Shown: positions 8,668 to 16,223 of the stretch, piece by piece
Numbering within the stretch: the first letter of the stretch is position 1
Layout of the letters: each line of letters starts with the position of its first letter
DNA from: Christensenella sp. UBA1385
Lineage (GTDB): Bacteria; Bacillota; Clostridia; Christensenellales; Aristaeellaceae
NCBI GenBank assembly: GCA_002305755.1
Contig: DBQV01000067.1
Coordinates: forward strand, 1-21,896
Direction of reading: 5' to 3'
DNA length: 21,896 nucleotides
Translations under genes and position numbers: made by a program
Notes under the pieces: model-generated
Database searches by the model: none
What the model saw: only the letters and a program-made list of their open reading frames with translations
What the model was told of the DNA's origin: nothing

Positions 8668-9124
8668 GGTGCACCGTCAGACTGGTGCGGATCTCCAATG
8701 TGGATGATGTGGCTGTCTGAACCAGTTTTTCATAGGTTTCCAGGTCCTCATAGAGGGCAACGAAGGCTTCCTGAGGCACCAGCCTGCCCTTTTCGCCGTT
8801 GACCACGATGTTCATTTGATTATACTGATCAATGCTATATATGTACTGTCTTACCATGGACAGCCTGGCGGCTGAGTTGGCTTGCACGCTGCCTGTCAGG
8901 CGGTTCGCCTGTTCAATCGCATCGATCAATGCGCTTTGTATCCTCATCTGAAACTGCTGTTCCATCGCAGAGCGATATGCCGCGGCACGCCCGTAGGCGA
9001 TAGAAAGCACTATCACAGCCACGATCAGCACTGCGATGAATGAATACAGCATCACCTGCCGCGTTCTGCTACCAATGATGATCGCAGAATGCCCCGATTT
9101 TGTGTACTTCTCGATACCGGCCAT
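8636..9124 (-). CDS. Small membrane-anchored protein of unknown function
   Basis: This 162-residue protein is not confidently recognised. It has a short charged N terminus, one strong membrane helix at about 24-44, and then an outer domain of about 115 residues predicted to be mostly helical, with spaced Gln, Leu and Ala residues. No cysteines or enzyme motifs are visible. The stretch after the helix (AYRSAMEQQFQMRIQSALID, then AIEQANRL) faintly resembles the start of the spore-germination protein YpeB, which also has an N-terminal helix followed by a helical bundle. That similarity is weak and unproven. The ATG at 9124 has GGAG 6 nt upstream (9131-9134, minus strand). It stands alone, convergent with ispE and divergent from the ABC transporter operon. 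Confidence 0.8.
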   Translation of the reverse strand: MAGIEKYTKSGHSAIIIGSRTRQVMLYSFIAVLIVAVIVLSIAYGRAAAYRSAMEQQFQMRIQSALIDAIEQANRLTGSVQANSAARLSMVRQYIYSIDQYNQMNIVVNGEKGRLVPQEAFVALYEDLETYEKLVQTATSSTLEIRTSLTVHLTALQQALAF

Positions 9125-9159
9125 GAGATCCTCCGCTAAACCTTAGTCTGTTTTTGGAA

Positions 9160-9181
9160 ACAAAACCGAAGTTTGTTTTGT
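9160..9181. repeat. Inverted repeat in the divergent intergenic region
   Basis: ACAAAAC at 9160-9166 and its exact reverse complement GTTTTGT at 9175-9181 flank an 8-nt spacer. It lies between the candidate minus-strand promoter and the small membrane protein gene. There it could be a protein-binding dyad or a weak hairpin in the 5' leader. It lacks a GC-rich stem, so it is not a convincing terminator. Confidence 0.35.
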
Positions 9182-9195
9182 CTCATCTCACGTTT

Positions 9196-9225
9196 ACAAT
9201 ACCATATCCGCCCCTGATTCGTAAA
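9196..9225 (-). promoter_or_regulatory. Possible promoter of the small membrane protein gene
   Basis: On the minus strand, TTTACG (9220-9225) is followed by an 18-nt spacer and TATTGT (9196-9201). Each box differs from the sigma-A consensus at two positions. The start would lie about 65 nt before the ATG at 9124. A spacing match of this quality can arise by chance, so confidence is low. Confidence 0.3.
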
Positions 9226-9269
9226 TACACAAGCATTTACAGTTTGTTCACGGCCCAATTCCTGCTTCG

Positions 9270-9290
9270 TGCTATACTTTTATGCGGAGG
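9270..9290 (+). promoter_or_regulatory. Extended -10 element and ribosome binding site of the ABC operon
   Basis: TGCTATACT at 9270-9278 is an extended -10 element (TG, one base, then TATACT). No good -35 box lies 16-18 nt upstream; TTCACG at 9247-9252 is 20 nt away. GGAGG at 9286-9290 is 7 nt before the ATG at 9298 and fixes the translation start. If the -10 is real, the leader would be only about 13 nt long. Confidence 0.5.
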
Positions 9291-9297
9291 TTGCTCA

Positions 9298-10245
9298 ATG
9301 ATTTCAGTGGACCGTGTTTCGAAAAGGTTCGGACCTATCAGGGCTTTGGAAGATGTCAGTTTTGAAATTCGGCAGGGACAAGTGGTCGGTCTGCTTGGAC
9401 AGAACGGGGCCGGAAAATCCACCCTGCTGAATATAATGTCCGGCTACCTGCCTGCAACGGCCGGAAGCGTCAGCATAGACGGGCACAGCATCTTGACGGA
9501 GCCGATGCCGGCAAAAAGCTCGATTGGATACCTTCCTGAGATACCGCCCCTCTATCCCGAGATGACGGTGGAAGAGTATTTGCACTTTTGCTGTGCGCTC
9601 AAAAGGGTACAGCCAAGCCAGCGGAAAGAGCATGCGGATGAGATCATTGAGGTGACCGGGCTTCAGGAGGTGCGCAGACGCCTGATCGCGAACCTGAGCA
9701 AAGGCTATCGGCAGCGTACGGGTCTGGCGCAGGCGCTGTGCGGCGCTCCGCGCCTTCTTCTGCTGGACGAACCGACCTCCGGCTTTGATCCGGCGCAGGT
9801 CGTTGAATTCCGAAAGACGATACGGGATTTATCCCGAAAGCACACCATCATCTTTTCTTCCCATATACTGAGCGAGGTACAGTCCGTCTGCGAGCGCATC
9901 CTGATCCTTCATCAGGGAAGGCTGGTGCTTGACCGCGATCTGTGCGGCGCTGAGAATCAGGAAAGGGCCTTCCATGTTCTGATTGCCATGGGCAGCGACC
10001 GCGTTTTGCCGGCCGTAAGGAGCCTTTCCTCGGTAAAGCGCGTCAAGAAACTTGCAAGCGACGCGAATCTGACGGAGCTGCATATCACGGTGAAGCAGGA
10101 CTCGGATTTCCAACGGGAGCTGTTTGCGCTGCTGAGCGGCCTTCAGGCCCCAATACTGGAGCTGAGCCCACTGCAGGACCGTGTGGAGGACGTCTTCCTC
10201 AAGTTCACGGCTTCCGGTCTGACTGCGGAGGCAGACATATGTTAG
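9298..10245 (+). CDS. ABC transporter ATP-binding protein, GldA/CcmA-like
   Basis: This 315-residue protein is the ATPase of an ABC-2 type transporter. Walker A GQNGAGKST is at 34-42, the signature LSKGYRQR at 133-140, Walker B LLLLDE at 153-158 (followed by PTSGFDP), and the H-loop His is 189. A C-terminal extension of about 90 residues follows, ending in LQDRVEDVFLKFT, as in GldA and other drug/polysaccharide exporter ATPases. An in-frame extension of 48 codons upstream to 9154 exists, but GGAGG at 9286-9290 and the family N terminus (MISVDRVSKRFG) show the start is the ATG at 9298. The end overlaps the permease gene by 7 nt. With the next three genes it forms a complete Gld-like set; the substrate is unknown. 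Confidence 0.93.
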   Translation: MISVDRVSKRFGPIRALEDVSFEIRQGQVVGLLGQNGAGKSTLLNIMSGYLPATAGSVSIDGHSILTEPMPAKSSIGYLPEIPPLYPEMTVEEYLHFCCALKRVQPSQRKEHADEIIEVTGLQEVRRRLIANLSKGYRQRTGLAQALCGAPRLLLLDEPTSGFDPAQVVEFRKTIRDLSRKHTIIFSSHILSEVQSVCERILILHQGRLVLDRDLCGAENQERAFHVLIAMGSDRVLPAVRSLSSVKRVKKLASDANLTELHITVKQDSDFQRELFALLSGLQAPILELSPLQDRVEDVFLKFTASGLTAEADIC

Positions 10246-10952
10246 CCATTTTCAGGCGGGAGTTTCGCTGCTATTTCCTGACCCCGGTCGGGTATGTTTA
10301 CCTTGGCATTTTTATGGGGATAGGCGGCCTGGTATTTGCGCTGAACAATCTGGTCAGCCTGAACAGCGATCTGTCTCAGTTTTTTGCGATGATGAGCTAT
10401 GTGTGGATGCTGCTCACGCCTATACTCGTCATGCGGCTGATCGCCGGAGAGCGAAAGAACATGACCGATCAGCTGCTGATGACCGCCCCGGTCACGGAAT
10501 ATCAGATTGTGCTGGGAAAATATCTGGCTGCAGTCATGGTGCTCTTTATCAGCATCGGCCTCAGTCTGATCTTTCCCTTGCTTGTCTTGCTGCAGGGCAG
10601 AATCTACCCGATGGAGCTGATCACACTCTACCTCGGCTTCTCATCTCAGGGCTGTGCTTTTATCGCCTTTGACCTGATGATCTCCAGTTTCAGCCGAAAC
10701 CCTGTCACGGCCGCGGTGACGACCTTCGGGGCCAATCTCTTTCTGTGGCTGTCGACCATTGCGACATCTTCTTCCTCATCATCGATCGTTCAGGGACTGA
10801 ACAGCTACCTCAGCCTGTATGACCGTTTCTCCCCCTTCCTGATGGGACAGCTCAGCATCGCAAACATGCTGTTCTTTATCATTTTCTCTATGGTCTGCCT
10901 GTTTTTGACGACGCAGATCATTCACTCGCGCAGATGGGCGGATCACGCATGA
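10239..10952 (+). CDS. ABC-2 type permease, GldF-like
   Basis: This 237-residue integral membrane protein has about six hydrophobic segments, near residues 16-38, 50-68, 94-117, 127-148, 157-174 and 206-228. After the second segment comes the characteristic ABC-2 permease stretch VMRLIAGERKNMTDQLLMTA, close to the GldF/NosY pattern of an E/ERK-containing coupling helix. The ATG at 10239 has GGAGG at about 10227-10231 and overlaps the ATPase gene by 7 nt; the stop overlaps the next start as ATGA. A run of six serines near 176-181 lies in an external loop. In Flavobacterium, GldF works with GldA and GldG in gliding. In Gram-positive bacteria the role is not established, so no gene name is given. 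Confidence 0.9.
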   Translation: MLAIFRREFRCYFLTPVGYVYLGIFMGIGGLVFALNNLVSLNSDLSQFFAMMSYVWMLLTPILVMRLIAGERKNMTDQLLMTAPVTEYQIVLGKYLAAVMVLFISIGLSLIFPLLVLLQGRIYPMELITLYLGFSSQGCAFIAFDLMISSFSRNPVTAAVTTFGANLFLWLSTIATSSSSSSIVQGLNSYLSLYDRFSPFLMGQLSIANMLFFIIFSMVCLFLTTQIIHSRRWADHA

Positions 10953-12394
10953 AGAAATTCTCACTGTCTGACAAAGGAAAGCTCGGGGGCGTTTCGGTGA
11001 TCAGCGTCACGCTGGTGCTGGCAGCGGCCATGCTGCTGGTCGCTGGTTTTGACGCGCTGGAAAACCGTTTTGCGCTCAGAATAGATCATTCATTCAACGG
11101 TGTCACAACGACCGGACAAGAAACGGAGCGCATTCTTCGTGATCTGGACAGCGATGTGCATGTCTACGCCCTGTTTTCACCGGGACAGGAGGATGAAACG
11201 CTGATTTCCATCCTGGACAGATATGCCGCCGCTTCACCGCACTTTAGCTATTCCCTTGAAAATCTGGCGAAAAACCCGACCTTGGTCCGCAGTATCAGCT
11301 CCAGTCTTGACGACGCCTCCGTATCAAACGACTGCCTGATCGTGTACGGCAAGGCGAGCGATCGGAGCCGCATCCTGAATATGACGGACTACCTGTCCCA
11401 ATCCTATGACATGGAAAATGGGAGTTATTATGTTTCGGGCCTTGACTATGAACGCAGGCTTTCGGAAGCCATTCTGTTTGTAACAGCCCCCGAGGTACCT
11501 GCCATTCAACTGCTCAGCGGCCATGGTGAACTGACGGAGGATACGCTGACGCCAATGAAGGAGATGCTGGAAAGCTACAACTACTCGATCAGGAGCGTTG
11601 ATCTGCTTCGAGGCGACTCGCTCCAGACGGACTCTCCCTTGATGATACTGTCTCCGATCAAGGATCTTTCTGAGGCGCAGCTCCGGCAGGTGGATGCCTT
11701 CGCCCGCGCGGGCGGATCGCTCTTTATCACCATGGATTTTTCTCTGGCGGATGAACTGCCAAACTTCAATTCCCTGCTGCTGAACTATGGTTTTGTGCCG
11801 CGCAAGGGGCTTGTGGTGGCCGATCAAGAGGAGGTGGAAAGCTATTATAGTTCCCCGGCAGTCCTTCTGCCTTATATGGAGGTGGCAGAAGTGACGGCAT
11901 CGCTCATTGCTCAGAAGCAGACCACCCTGATCCTGGCCGGGGCCATGAGCTTTGAAGAGCCCCCGACAAATGACAGTTTTCTGTCGGTCAATGTGCTGCT
12001 GCGAAGCGGAAAGGCCTACCTGCGCGATACCGCTGACAATGCGGACGATATCTCCCAAAAAGCAACCGACCCGACCGGGACTTTTCCCCTGGCCCTTAGC
12101 GCGGAACGCGCCTTTGACGACGGCACGCGATCCAAGGCTTTTATCATCGGCAATTCGAGCGTCTTTACTGACAGTTGGCTCTATCAAAACACCTACAGCG
12201 GCGAGTTTCTGTTGAGCCTCGTCAGCTACCTGAGCACATCTTCTCCCGTTAGCCTGTCCATCCAGCCGAAGGCCGCCGTGAGGGCGCCGCTGCGCATGGA
12301 CAGCCCGGCGGTCAACTACACAGTGCTGATTCTGCTGCCGATGGCTGTGATAGCAGCGGGCATACTGGTGCTTGTGCCAAGGAGAAGGCGCTGA
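10949..12394 (+). CDS. GldG-like ABC transporter auxiliary protein
   Basis: This 481-residue protein matches the GldG-like group found beside ABC-2 permeases. It has an N-terminal membrane helix (about 15-35), the family entry pattern around 45-75 (RIDHSF, then TERILRDLDSDVHVYALF) and a large outer domain. A second helix near the C terminus (about 457-475) is followed by PRRRR, which should stay cytoplasmic. Within the outer domain, IQLLSGHGEL and GGSLFITMDF resemble the ThuA/GATase-like fold of this group. ATG at 10949 is chosen because it forms the ATGA overlap with the permease stop; an in-frame ATG at 10934 would add five residues and has no ribosome binding site. The end shares one base with the DUF4340 gene. 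The role is presumed structural or gating within the transporter. Confidence 0.87.
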   Translation: MKKFSLSDKGKLGGVSVISVTLVLAAAMLLVAGFDALENRFALRIDHSFNGVTTTGQETERILRDLDSDVHVYALFSPGQEDETLISILDRYAAASPHFSYSLENLAKNPTLVRSISSSLDDASVSNDCLIVYGKASDRSRILNMTDYLSQSYDMENGSYYVSGLDYERRLSEAILFVTAPEVPAIQLLSGHGELTEDTLTPMKEMLESYNYSIRSVDLLRGDSLQTDSPLMILSPIKDLSEAQLRQVDAFARAGGSLFITMDFSLADELPNFNSLLLNYGFVPRKGLVVADQEEVESYYSSPAVLLPYMEVAEVTASLIAQKQTTLILAGAMSFEEPPTNDSFLSVNVLLRSGKAYLRDTADNADDISQKATDPTGTFPLALSAERAFDDGTRSKAFIIGNSSVFTDSWLYQNTYSGEFLLSLVSYLSTSSPVSLSIQPKAAVRAPLRMDSPAVNYTVLILLPMAVIAAGILVLVPRRRR

Positions 12395-13881
12395 TGAAAG
12401 AGGTCAGCACAAAGGCGGTCAAGCGCTTCGGGCTGAAGGGACGGCTGATCGCCAGCATCTCCATATTGGCGGCGGCCGCTACTGTTTACGTTTTGACCAG
12501 GCCGCCCAAACTGCCGCCGCCCGAGCCCCTTCCGGATACCAGCGCCATACTCTTTTCTGCAGAAGAGGACGATCTGCTTTCCTTCACCATCAAGCGACCT
12601 GGGGAAGAAGCCTATACAGTGCTCAGAACCGACACGGGCTTCCAGTTGCTGGGGCAGGAATATTACGTTCTCAACCCGGAAGTGATCAGCCAAATGACGG
12701 CTAATCTGGCCTTTCTGAATGCCGAGGAGACCTTCGACAGCGACGTCACGAGCGATCCCTCCTGGCACGCCGAAGACTTCGGCCTGAGCGAAGAAGCGCT
12801 GGAGATCAGCGCAAGATTTCAGGACGATCGATCCTATACGCTGTATCTTGGCGCCGATGCTCCGGGGGAACCGCCAAAGGATTACGGCCAAGTCAAAGGC
12901 AGCTCTGCGCTTTACGGCTTCAGCCCTTCACTTCGCGAAGTGTTCGACCATCCGAAGACCTGGCTGCACGCGGTACCGCAGATCAATTTCGCCCCGGAAT
13001 TGCTCAACGCCGTTACCCTGACAAGGCCGGGCGAAACGCTGAGCATCCGCCGCATTGAGGATGACGTCTGGGAACTGAGCTCTCCTGTTTCCTATCCCGT
13101 TTCCGCAGGCAGCATCGAGAGCCTGAAAACCCATATCTCCGGCATGAGGCTGGCCGGTTTTGTCGATCAGGCATCGCGTCTTGAGTTGGCAGATTACGGT
13201 CTGCAAACGCCGCAACTCACGGTTGTTTTTGATCTTTCGCCCAGTTTGATCACACGCTACGATGAGGCCCTTGAGCCCGCGTCTGCCGATGAAGTGGAGG
13301 CTCAGCAGATCGTCTTGGCATTTGGCAGCAAAGTCAACAATATCGGATACTACTGTTTGTTTGATGGCGCTGTGTATCAGGTGACTGATCTGTCGATGGG
13401 CTTTCTGCCAAAGATGCGCACGGAGGATTATCTGAGCGCTTACCCGGTCAACATCCCCCTCAACCGTGTGAACACGTTTGAAGTGGCGGATGGCGACGGT
13501 CTGTCCAAAAAACTCACAATCGAACTTGTGGAAGAAGTGCTGCCCAACAATCAGCTTTCCCGCGATAAGGACGGAGAAACCTTATACACCTTCATCTTCT
13601 CCGATCCAAGCGGAACGGAAATCGAAACTTCACGCGCCGCGGCCCTGTATGAAGCGCTCATGGCTATCCGCTCAACGGGCAACCTGGACGCTCCCTCAGG
13701 CGATTCAACCGGCAAAGCGCTTCTCACCGTCTCCCTTGAATATGGCGGCAACAGGAGAACCGTAAAACTTTACCCCTACGACGCGCTGCACGCGGCCATA
13801 GAGGTAAACGGAACCAGACGCTTTTATACCGACATGGCCTATGTGGACGCGGCATTGAAGGCGATCTCGCAACTACCGTGA
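12394..13881 (+). CDS. DUF4340 domain-containing membrane-anchored protein
   Basis: This is a 495-residue protein with one N-terminal membrane helix (about 17-36), a proline-rich hinge (PPKLPPPEPLPD) and a long extracytoplasmic region. The region around 128-180 follows the DUF4340 pattern: a FGLSEEALEISARF-type motif, then SYTLYLGAD, then GSSALYGF. A second copy of the same motif type occurs around 265-275 (DYGLQTPQLTVVF). DUF4340 proteins are regularly encoded beside GldF/GldG-like ABC genes, as here, but their function is unknown. AAGGAG at about 12379-12384 precedes the ATG, which shares its first base with the GldG stop. The last 9 nt overlap the convergent mnmA gene, and no terminator is visible. 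Confidence 0.87.
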   Translation: MKEVSTKAVKRFGLKGRLIASISILAAAATVYVLTRPPKLPPPEPLPDTSAILFSAEEDDLLSFTIKRPGEEAYTVLRTDTGFQLLGQEYYVLNPEVISQMTANLAFLNAEETFDSDVTSDPSWHAEDFGLSEEALEISARFQDDRSYTLYLGADAPGEPPKDYGQVKGSSALYGFSPSLREVFDHPKTWLHAVPQINFAPELLNAVTLTRPGETLSIRRIEDDVWELSSPVSYPVSAGSIESLKTHISGMRLAGFVDQASRLELADYGLQTPQLTVVFDLSPSLITRYDEALEPASADEVEAQQIVLAFGSKVNNIGYYCLFDGAVYQVTDLSMGFLPKMRTEDYLSAYPVNIPLNRVNTFEVADGDGLSKKLTIELVEEVLPNNQLSRDKDGETLYTFIFSDPSGTEIETSRAAALYEALMAIRSTGNLDAPSGDSTGKALLTVSLEYGGNRRTVKLYPYDALHAAIEVNGTRRFYTDMAYVDAALKAISQLP

Positions 13882-14940
13882 AAAAGCGCTGACGATCCCC
13901 CCGCCCAGGCACTCGTCGCCGCGGTACAGCACGGCGCTCTGTCCGGGCGTAACAGCCCGCTGAGGCTGCGCAAAAAGCAGGCGCGCCGAGCCTTCTTTCC
14001 AGCTAAGGCGCACCTGCTGGTCCGGCTGACGATAGCGGAACTTGGCGCTGACCGTGATCTCCTCACCTTCCTCGCACGGTGCCTCTCCTATCCAGGTCAG
14101 CTCCTCCAGCAGGGCCTCTTTGGAATAAAGCAGCGGATGGTCCTCGCCCTGCGCGACGATCAGTTCATTTCTGTCAAGATCCTTGCCGACAACGAAGTAG
14201 CTTCTGCCGTCGCCTCTGCCGCCGATGCCAAGCCCCTTGCGCTGCCCAAGCGTATAATACATCAAGCCCTGATGCTCGCCCAGAACCTCCCCCTCCGCGC
14301 TTCGCATCAGGCCGGGCCTGGCCGGCAGGTATTGGCTGAGAAAGCCCCTGAAGTTTCTTTCTCCGATAAAGCATATGCCGGTCGAATCCTTCTTCCGACT
14401 TACGGGTAAGCCAAATCTCAGCGCCAGCTCCCGTACCTCTGTCTTGAGCATGCCGCCCACGGGGAAAACGGATCGCCTCAGCTGATCGCGCTTCAGCATA
14501 TATAGAAAATAGCTTTGATCCTTGGAAGGATCGGCTCCCTTATAAAGCCGCGCATCTTCATCCGTCCTGACAAAGTGACCGGTGGCGATCCTGTCCGCGC
14601 CAAGCTGCATGGCAAAATCGAGGAAGGATTTGAACTTGATCTCGCGGTTGCACAGCACATCCGGGTTCGGCGTCCTCCCCTTGACGTATTCGTCTAAAAA
14701 GTGTCGGAAGACACGCTCATAATATTCCTTAGAGAAGTTGACCGAATAATAGGGAATCCCAATGACATCGCAAGTGGCTCGCACATCCGCCCAATCGCTT
14801 TCGGACGTGCAGACACCATCCTCGCTGTTTTCTTCCCAGTTGTTCATGAACAGACCGATCACTTCATGGCCCTGTTGCTTGAGCAGCGCGGCTGAGACGG
14901 CGGAATCCACACCGCCTGACATACCCACGACGATACGCAT
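13873..14940 (-). CDS. mnmA: tRNA 2-thiouridylase MnmA
   Basis: This 355-residue enzyme places the 2-thio group on the wobble uridine of tRNA-Lys, -Glu and -Gln, using sulfur relayed from a cysteine desulfurase. The PP-loop ATP-binding motif GMSGGVDSA is at 6-14. The two catalytic cysteines are Cys97 (PDVLCN) and Cys190 (TGICFIG), matching Cys102 and Cys199 of the E. coli enzyme. TPNPDVLCNREIKF and the HFVRT/SYFLYML region are also typical, and a beta-barrel C-terminal domain is present. The ATG at 14940 shares one base with the stop of the upstream gene (TGATG), so translation is probably coupled. It is the last gene of the greA-lysS operon. Confidence 0.97.
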   Translation of the reverse strand: MRIVVGMSGGVDSAVSAALLKQQGHEVIGLFMNNWEENSEDGVCTSESDWADVRATCDVIGIPYYSVNFSKEYYERVFRHFLDEYVKGRTPNPDVLCNREIKFKSFLDFAMQLGADRIATGHFVRTDEDARLYKGADPSKDQSYFLYMLKRDQLRRSVFPVGGMLKTEVRELALRFGLPVSRKKDSTGICFIGERNFRGFLSQYLPARPGLMRSAEGEVLGEHQGLMYYTLGQRKGLGIGGRGDGRSYFVVGKDLDRNELIVAQGEDHPLLYSKEALLEELTWIGEAPCEEGEEITVSAKFRYRQPDQQVRLSWKEGSARLLFAQPQRAVTPGQSAVLYRGDECLGGGIVSAFSR

Positions 14941-16223
14941 CAGATCAAACCGGCTTCCGTCATCCGATCATGCACCAAACTGAGAACGCGCCCAGCCACT
15001 TCATCGGGTGTGCCGGTGGCATTCACCGGCCTGATCCGATCCGCGTGCAGCTGCATCAGTTCATGGTAAGCCTGCGCAACGCTCAAATGGAAACTGTCAT
15101 CCAGCATCTCGATTCTATCAGCCCGGCTTGCCCGCTCACGCCGCCTGAGCGCGTCCTGCGCGTCAATATCCAGCAGCACTGTCAGATCGGGCAGGCAGCC
15201 GTCGACCGCCGGCTCGTTGATGCGCGCCACAAGCTCCATGCCAAGCCCACGGCCCGCACCCTGATATGCTACACTCGAATCAACATATCGGTCGGAAAGC
15301 ACCAGCTTTCCTGCCTGAAGAGCGGGCCGAATCACATCCCGCACATGCTGCGCGCGCGCGGCTGCGTAGAGCATCGCTTCCGTCATGTCATGCATGCCTG
15401 TATTCGCACGGTCAAGCAGTATCTCCCGGATTTTTTCCGCCACATAGCTGCCGCCGGGCTCCCTGGTTTTGACCGTATCAAAGCCAAGGCATACCAGCGA
15501 TCCATGCAGCAGATCCGCCTGGGTGCTCTTTCCGCAGCCATCGTTGCCTTCGAGGGATATAAAGAAACCGCGGCTGTGGAACAGCTCGGTCCCCAGCACC
15601 GCAGCAAGCTCTTCCACACTTTCCACCAGGTAGGTAGGATTGGCGCCTTCAAGCTCAGCGCGTCCGCCATATCCCCAAAGCACGGCAACGCTGTCCATGC
15701 CAAGGGCGTTTGCCGCCGCAATATCGCTGGCCCGATCGCCGATCATGACGGCCTTGCCTGAAAAGCCTGCAAGCGAGCGCGTGATCAGGTCTTTCTTCTC
15801 GGCAAAGTGATCGCTGGAAGCAGTGCCCACAACGGCATCAAAATAATGATCGATCCAAAAAGCGCGCGCGATCTTGGCGCTGGCCTCACCCTGCTTGCCC
15901 GTCGCGATGCTGAGACGTGCACCGGCTCTTTTCAGCGCGATCAGCAGAGAGCGGATATCGGGGAACACCCGATTTTCCTTCCAGCCCAGCGTATGGTATC
16001 TCTCCAGATACGCATCCCTGCCGCGCACCGCCTCTTCCTCCGACATGCCGCAAAAATCCATGAAGGATCTGACCAGGGGCGGTCCGAGGAACTTTCGCAG
16101 CACTCTCTCTTCCGGAGCTGGCCTGCCCAGCCTTTCAAAGGCAAATTCAAGGCAGCGAAGGATCCCCGGGGCGGAATCCGTCAGCGTGCCATCAAGATCA
16201 AATACGACAGCCTCGTAATTCAC
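14940..16223 (-). CDS. tmk: HAD-family phosphatase fused to thymidylate kinase
   Basis: This is one 427-residue reading frame with two enzymes. Residues 1-212 are a HAD phosphatase of the phosphoglycolate phosphatase type: motif I DLDGTLTD (nucleophile Asp9, acid Asp11), an alpha-helical cap, motif II Thr108 (SIATGK), Lys143/Lys144, and motif IV IGDRASD (Asp163, Asp167). Residues 218-427 are dTMP kinase, which makes dTDP: P-loop EGNDGCGKST at 225-234, REPGGS at 254-259, DRYVDSSVAYQGAGRGLG at 311-328, and a lid with RADRIE at 367-372, as in bacterial type II enzymes. Both halves keep their key residues, and the linker is only a few residues. The start is GTG at 16223, with an AGGAAGGA ribosome binding site and a 4-nt overlap with the upstream gene. 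An internal GTG at codon 209 (15599) could allow separate kinase synthesis. Stand-alone tmk genes are the norm, so the fusion is unusual. Confidence 0.93.
   Translation of the reverse strand: MNYEAVVFDLDGTLTDSAPGILRCLEFAFERLGRPAPEERVLRKFLGPPLVRSFMDFCGMSEEEAVRGRDAYLERYHTLGWKENRVFPDIRSLLIALKRAGARLSIATGKQGEASAKIARAFWIDHYFDAVVGTASSDHFAEKKDLITRSLAGFSGKAVMIGDRASDIAAANALGMDSVAVLWGYGGRAELEGANPTYLVESVEELAAVLGTELFHSRGFFISLEGNDGCGKSTQADLLHGSLVCLGFDTVKTREPGGSYVAEKIREILLDRANTGMHDMTEAMLYAAARAQHVRDVIRPALQAGKLVLSDRYVDSSVAYQGAGRGLGMELVARINEPAVDGCLPDLTVLLDIDAQDALRRRERASRADRIEMLDDSFHLSVAQAYHELMQLHADRIRPVNATGTPDEVAGRVLSLVHDRMTEAGLI

Noticed and set aside
8668..8700. GCACC/GGTGC hairpin just after ispE as a terminator
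   Set aside because: The stem has only 5 bp, no T run follows on either strand, and it lies within the convergent gene.
9154..9297. A 48-codon N-terminal extension of the ABC ATPase
   Set aside because: The extension does not fit the family N terminus, and GGAGG 7 nt before the ATG at 9298 gives a clear start.
10934..10948. An upstream ATG for the GldG-like gene
   Set aside because: No ribosome binding site precedes it, while the ATG at 10949 makes the usual ATGA overlap. The difference is five residues and remains slightly uncertain.
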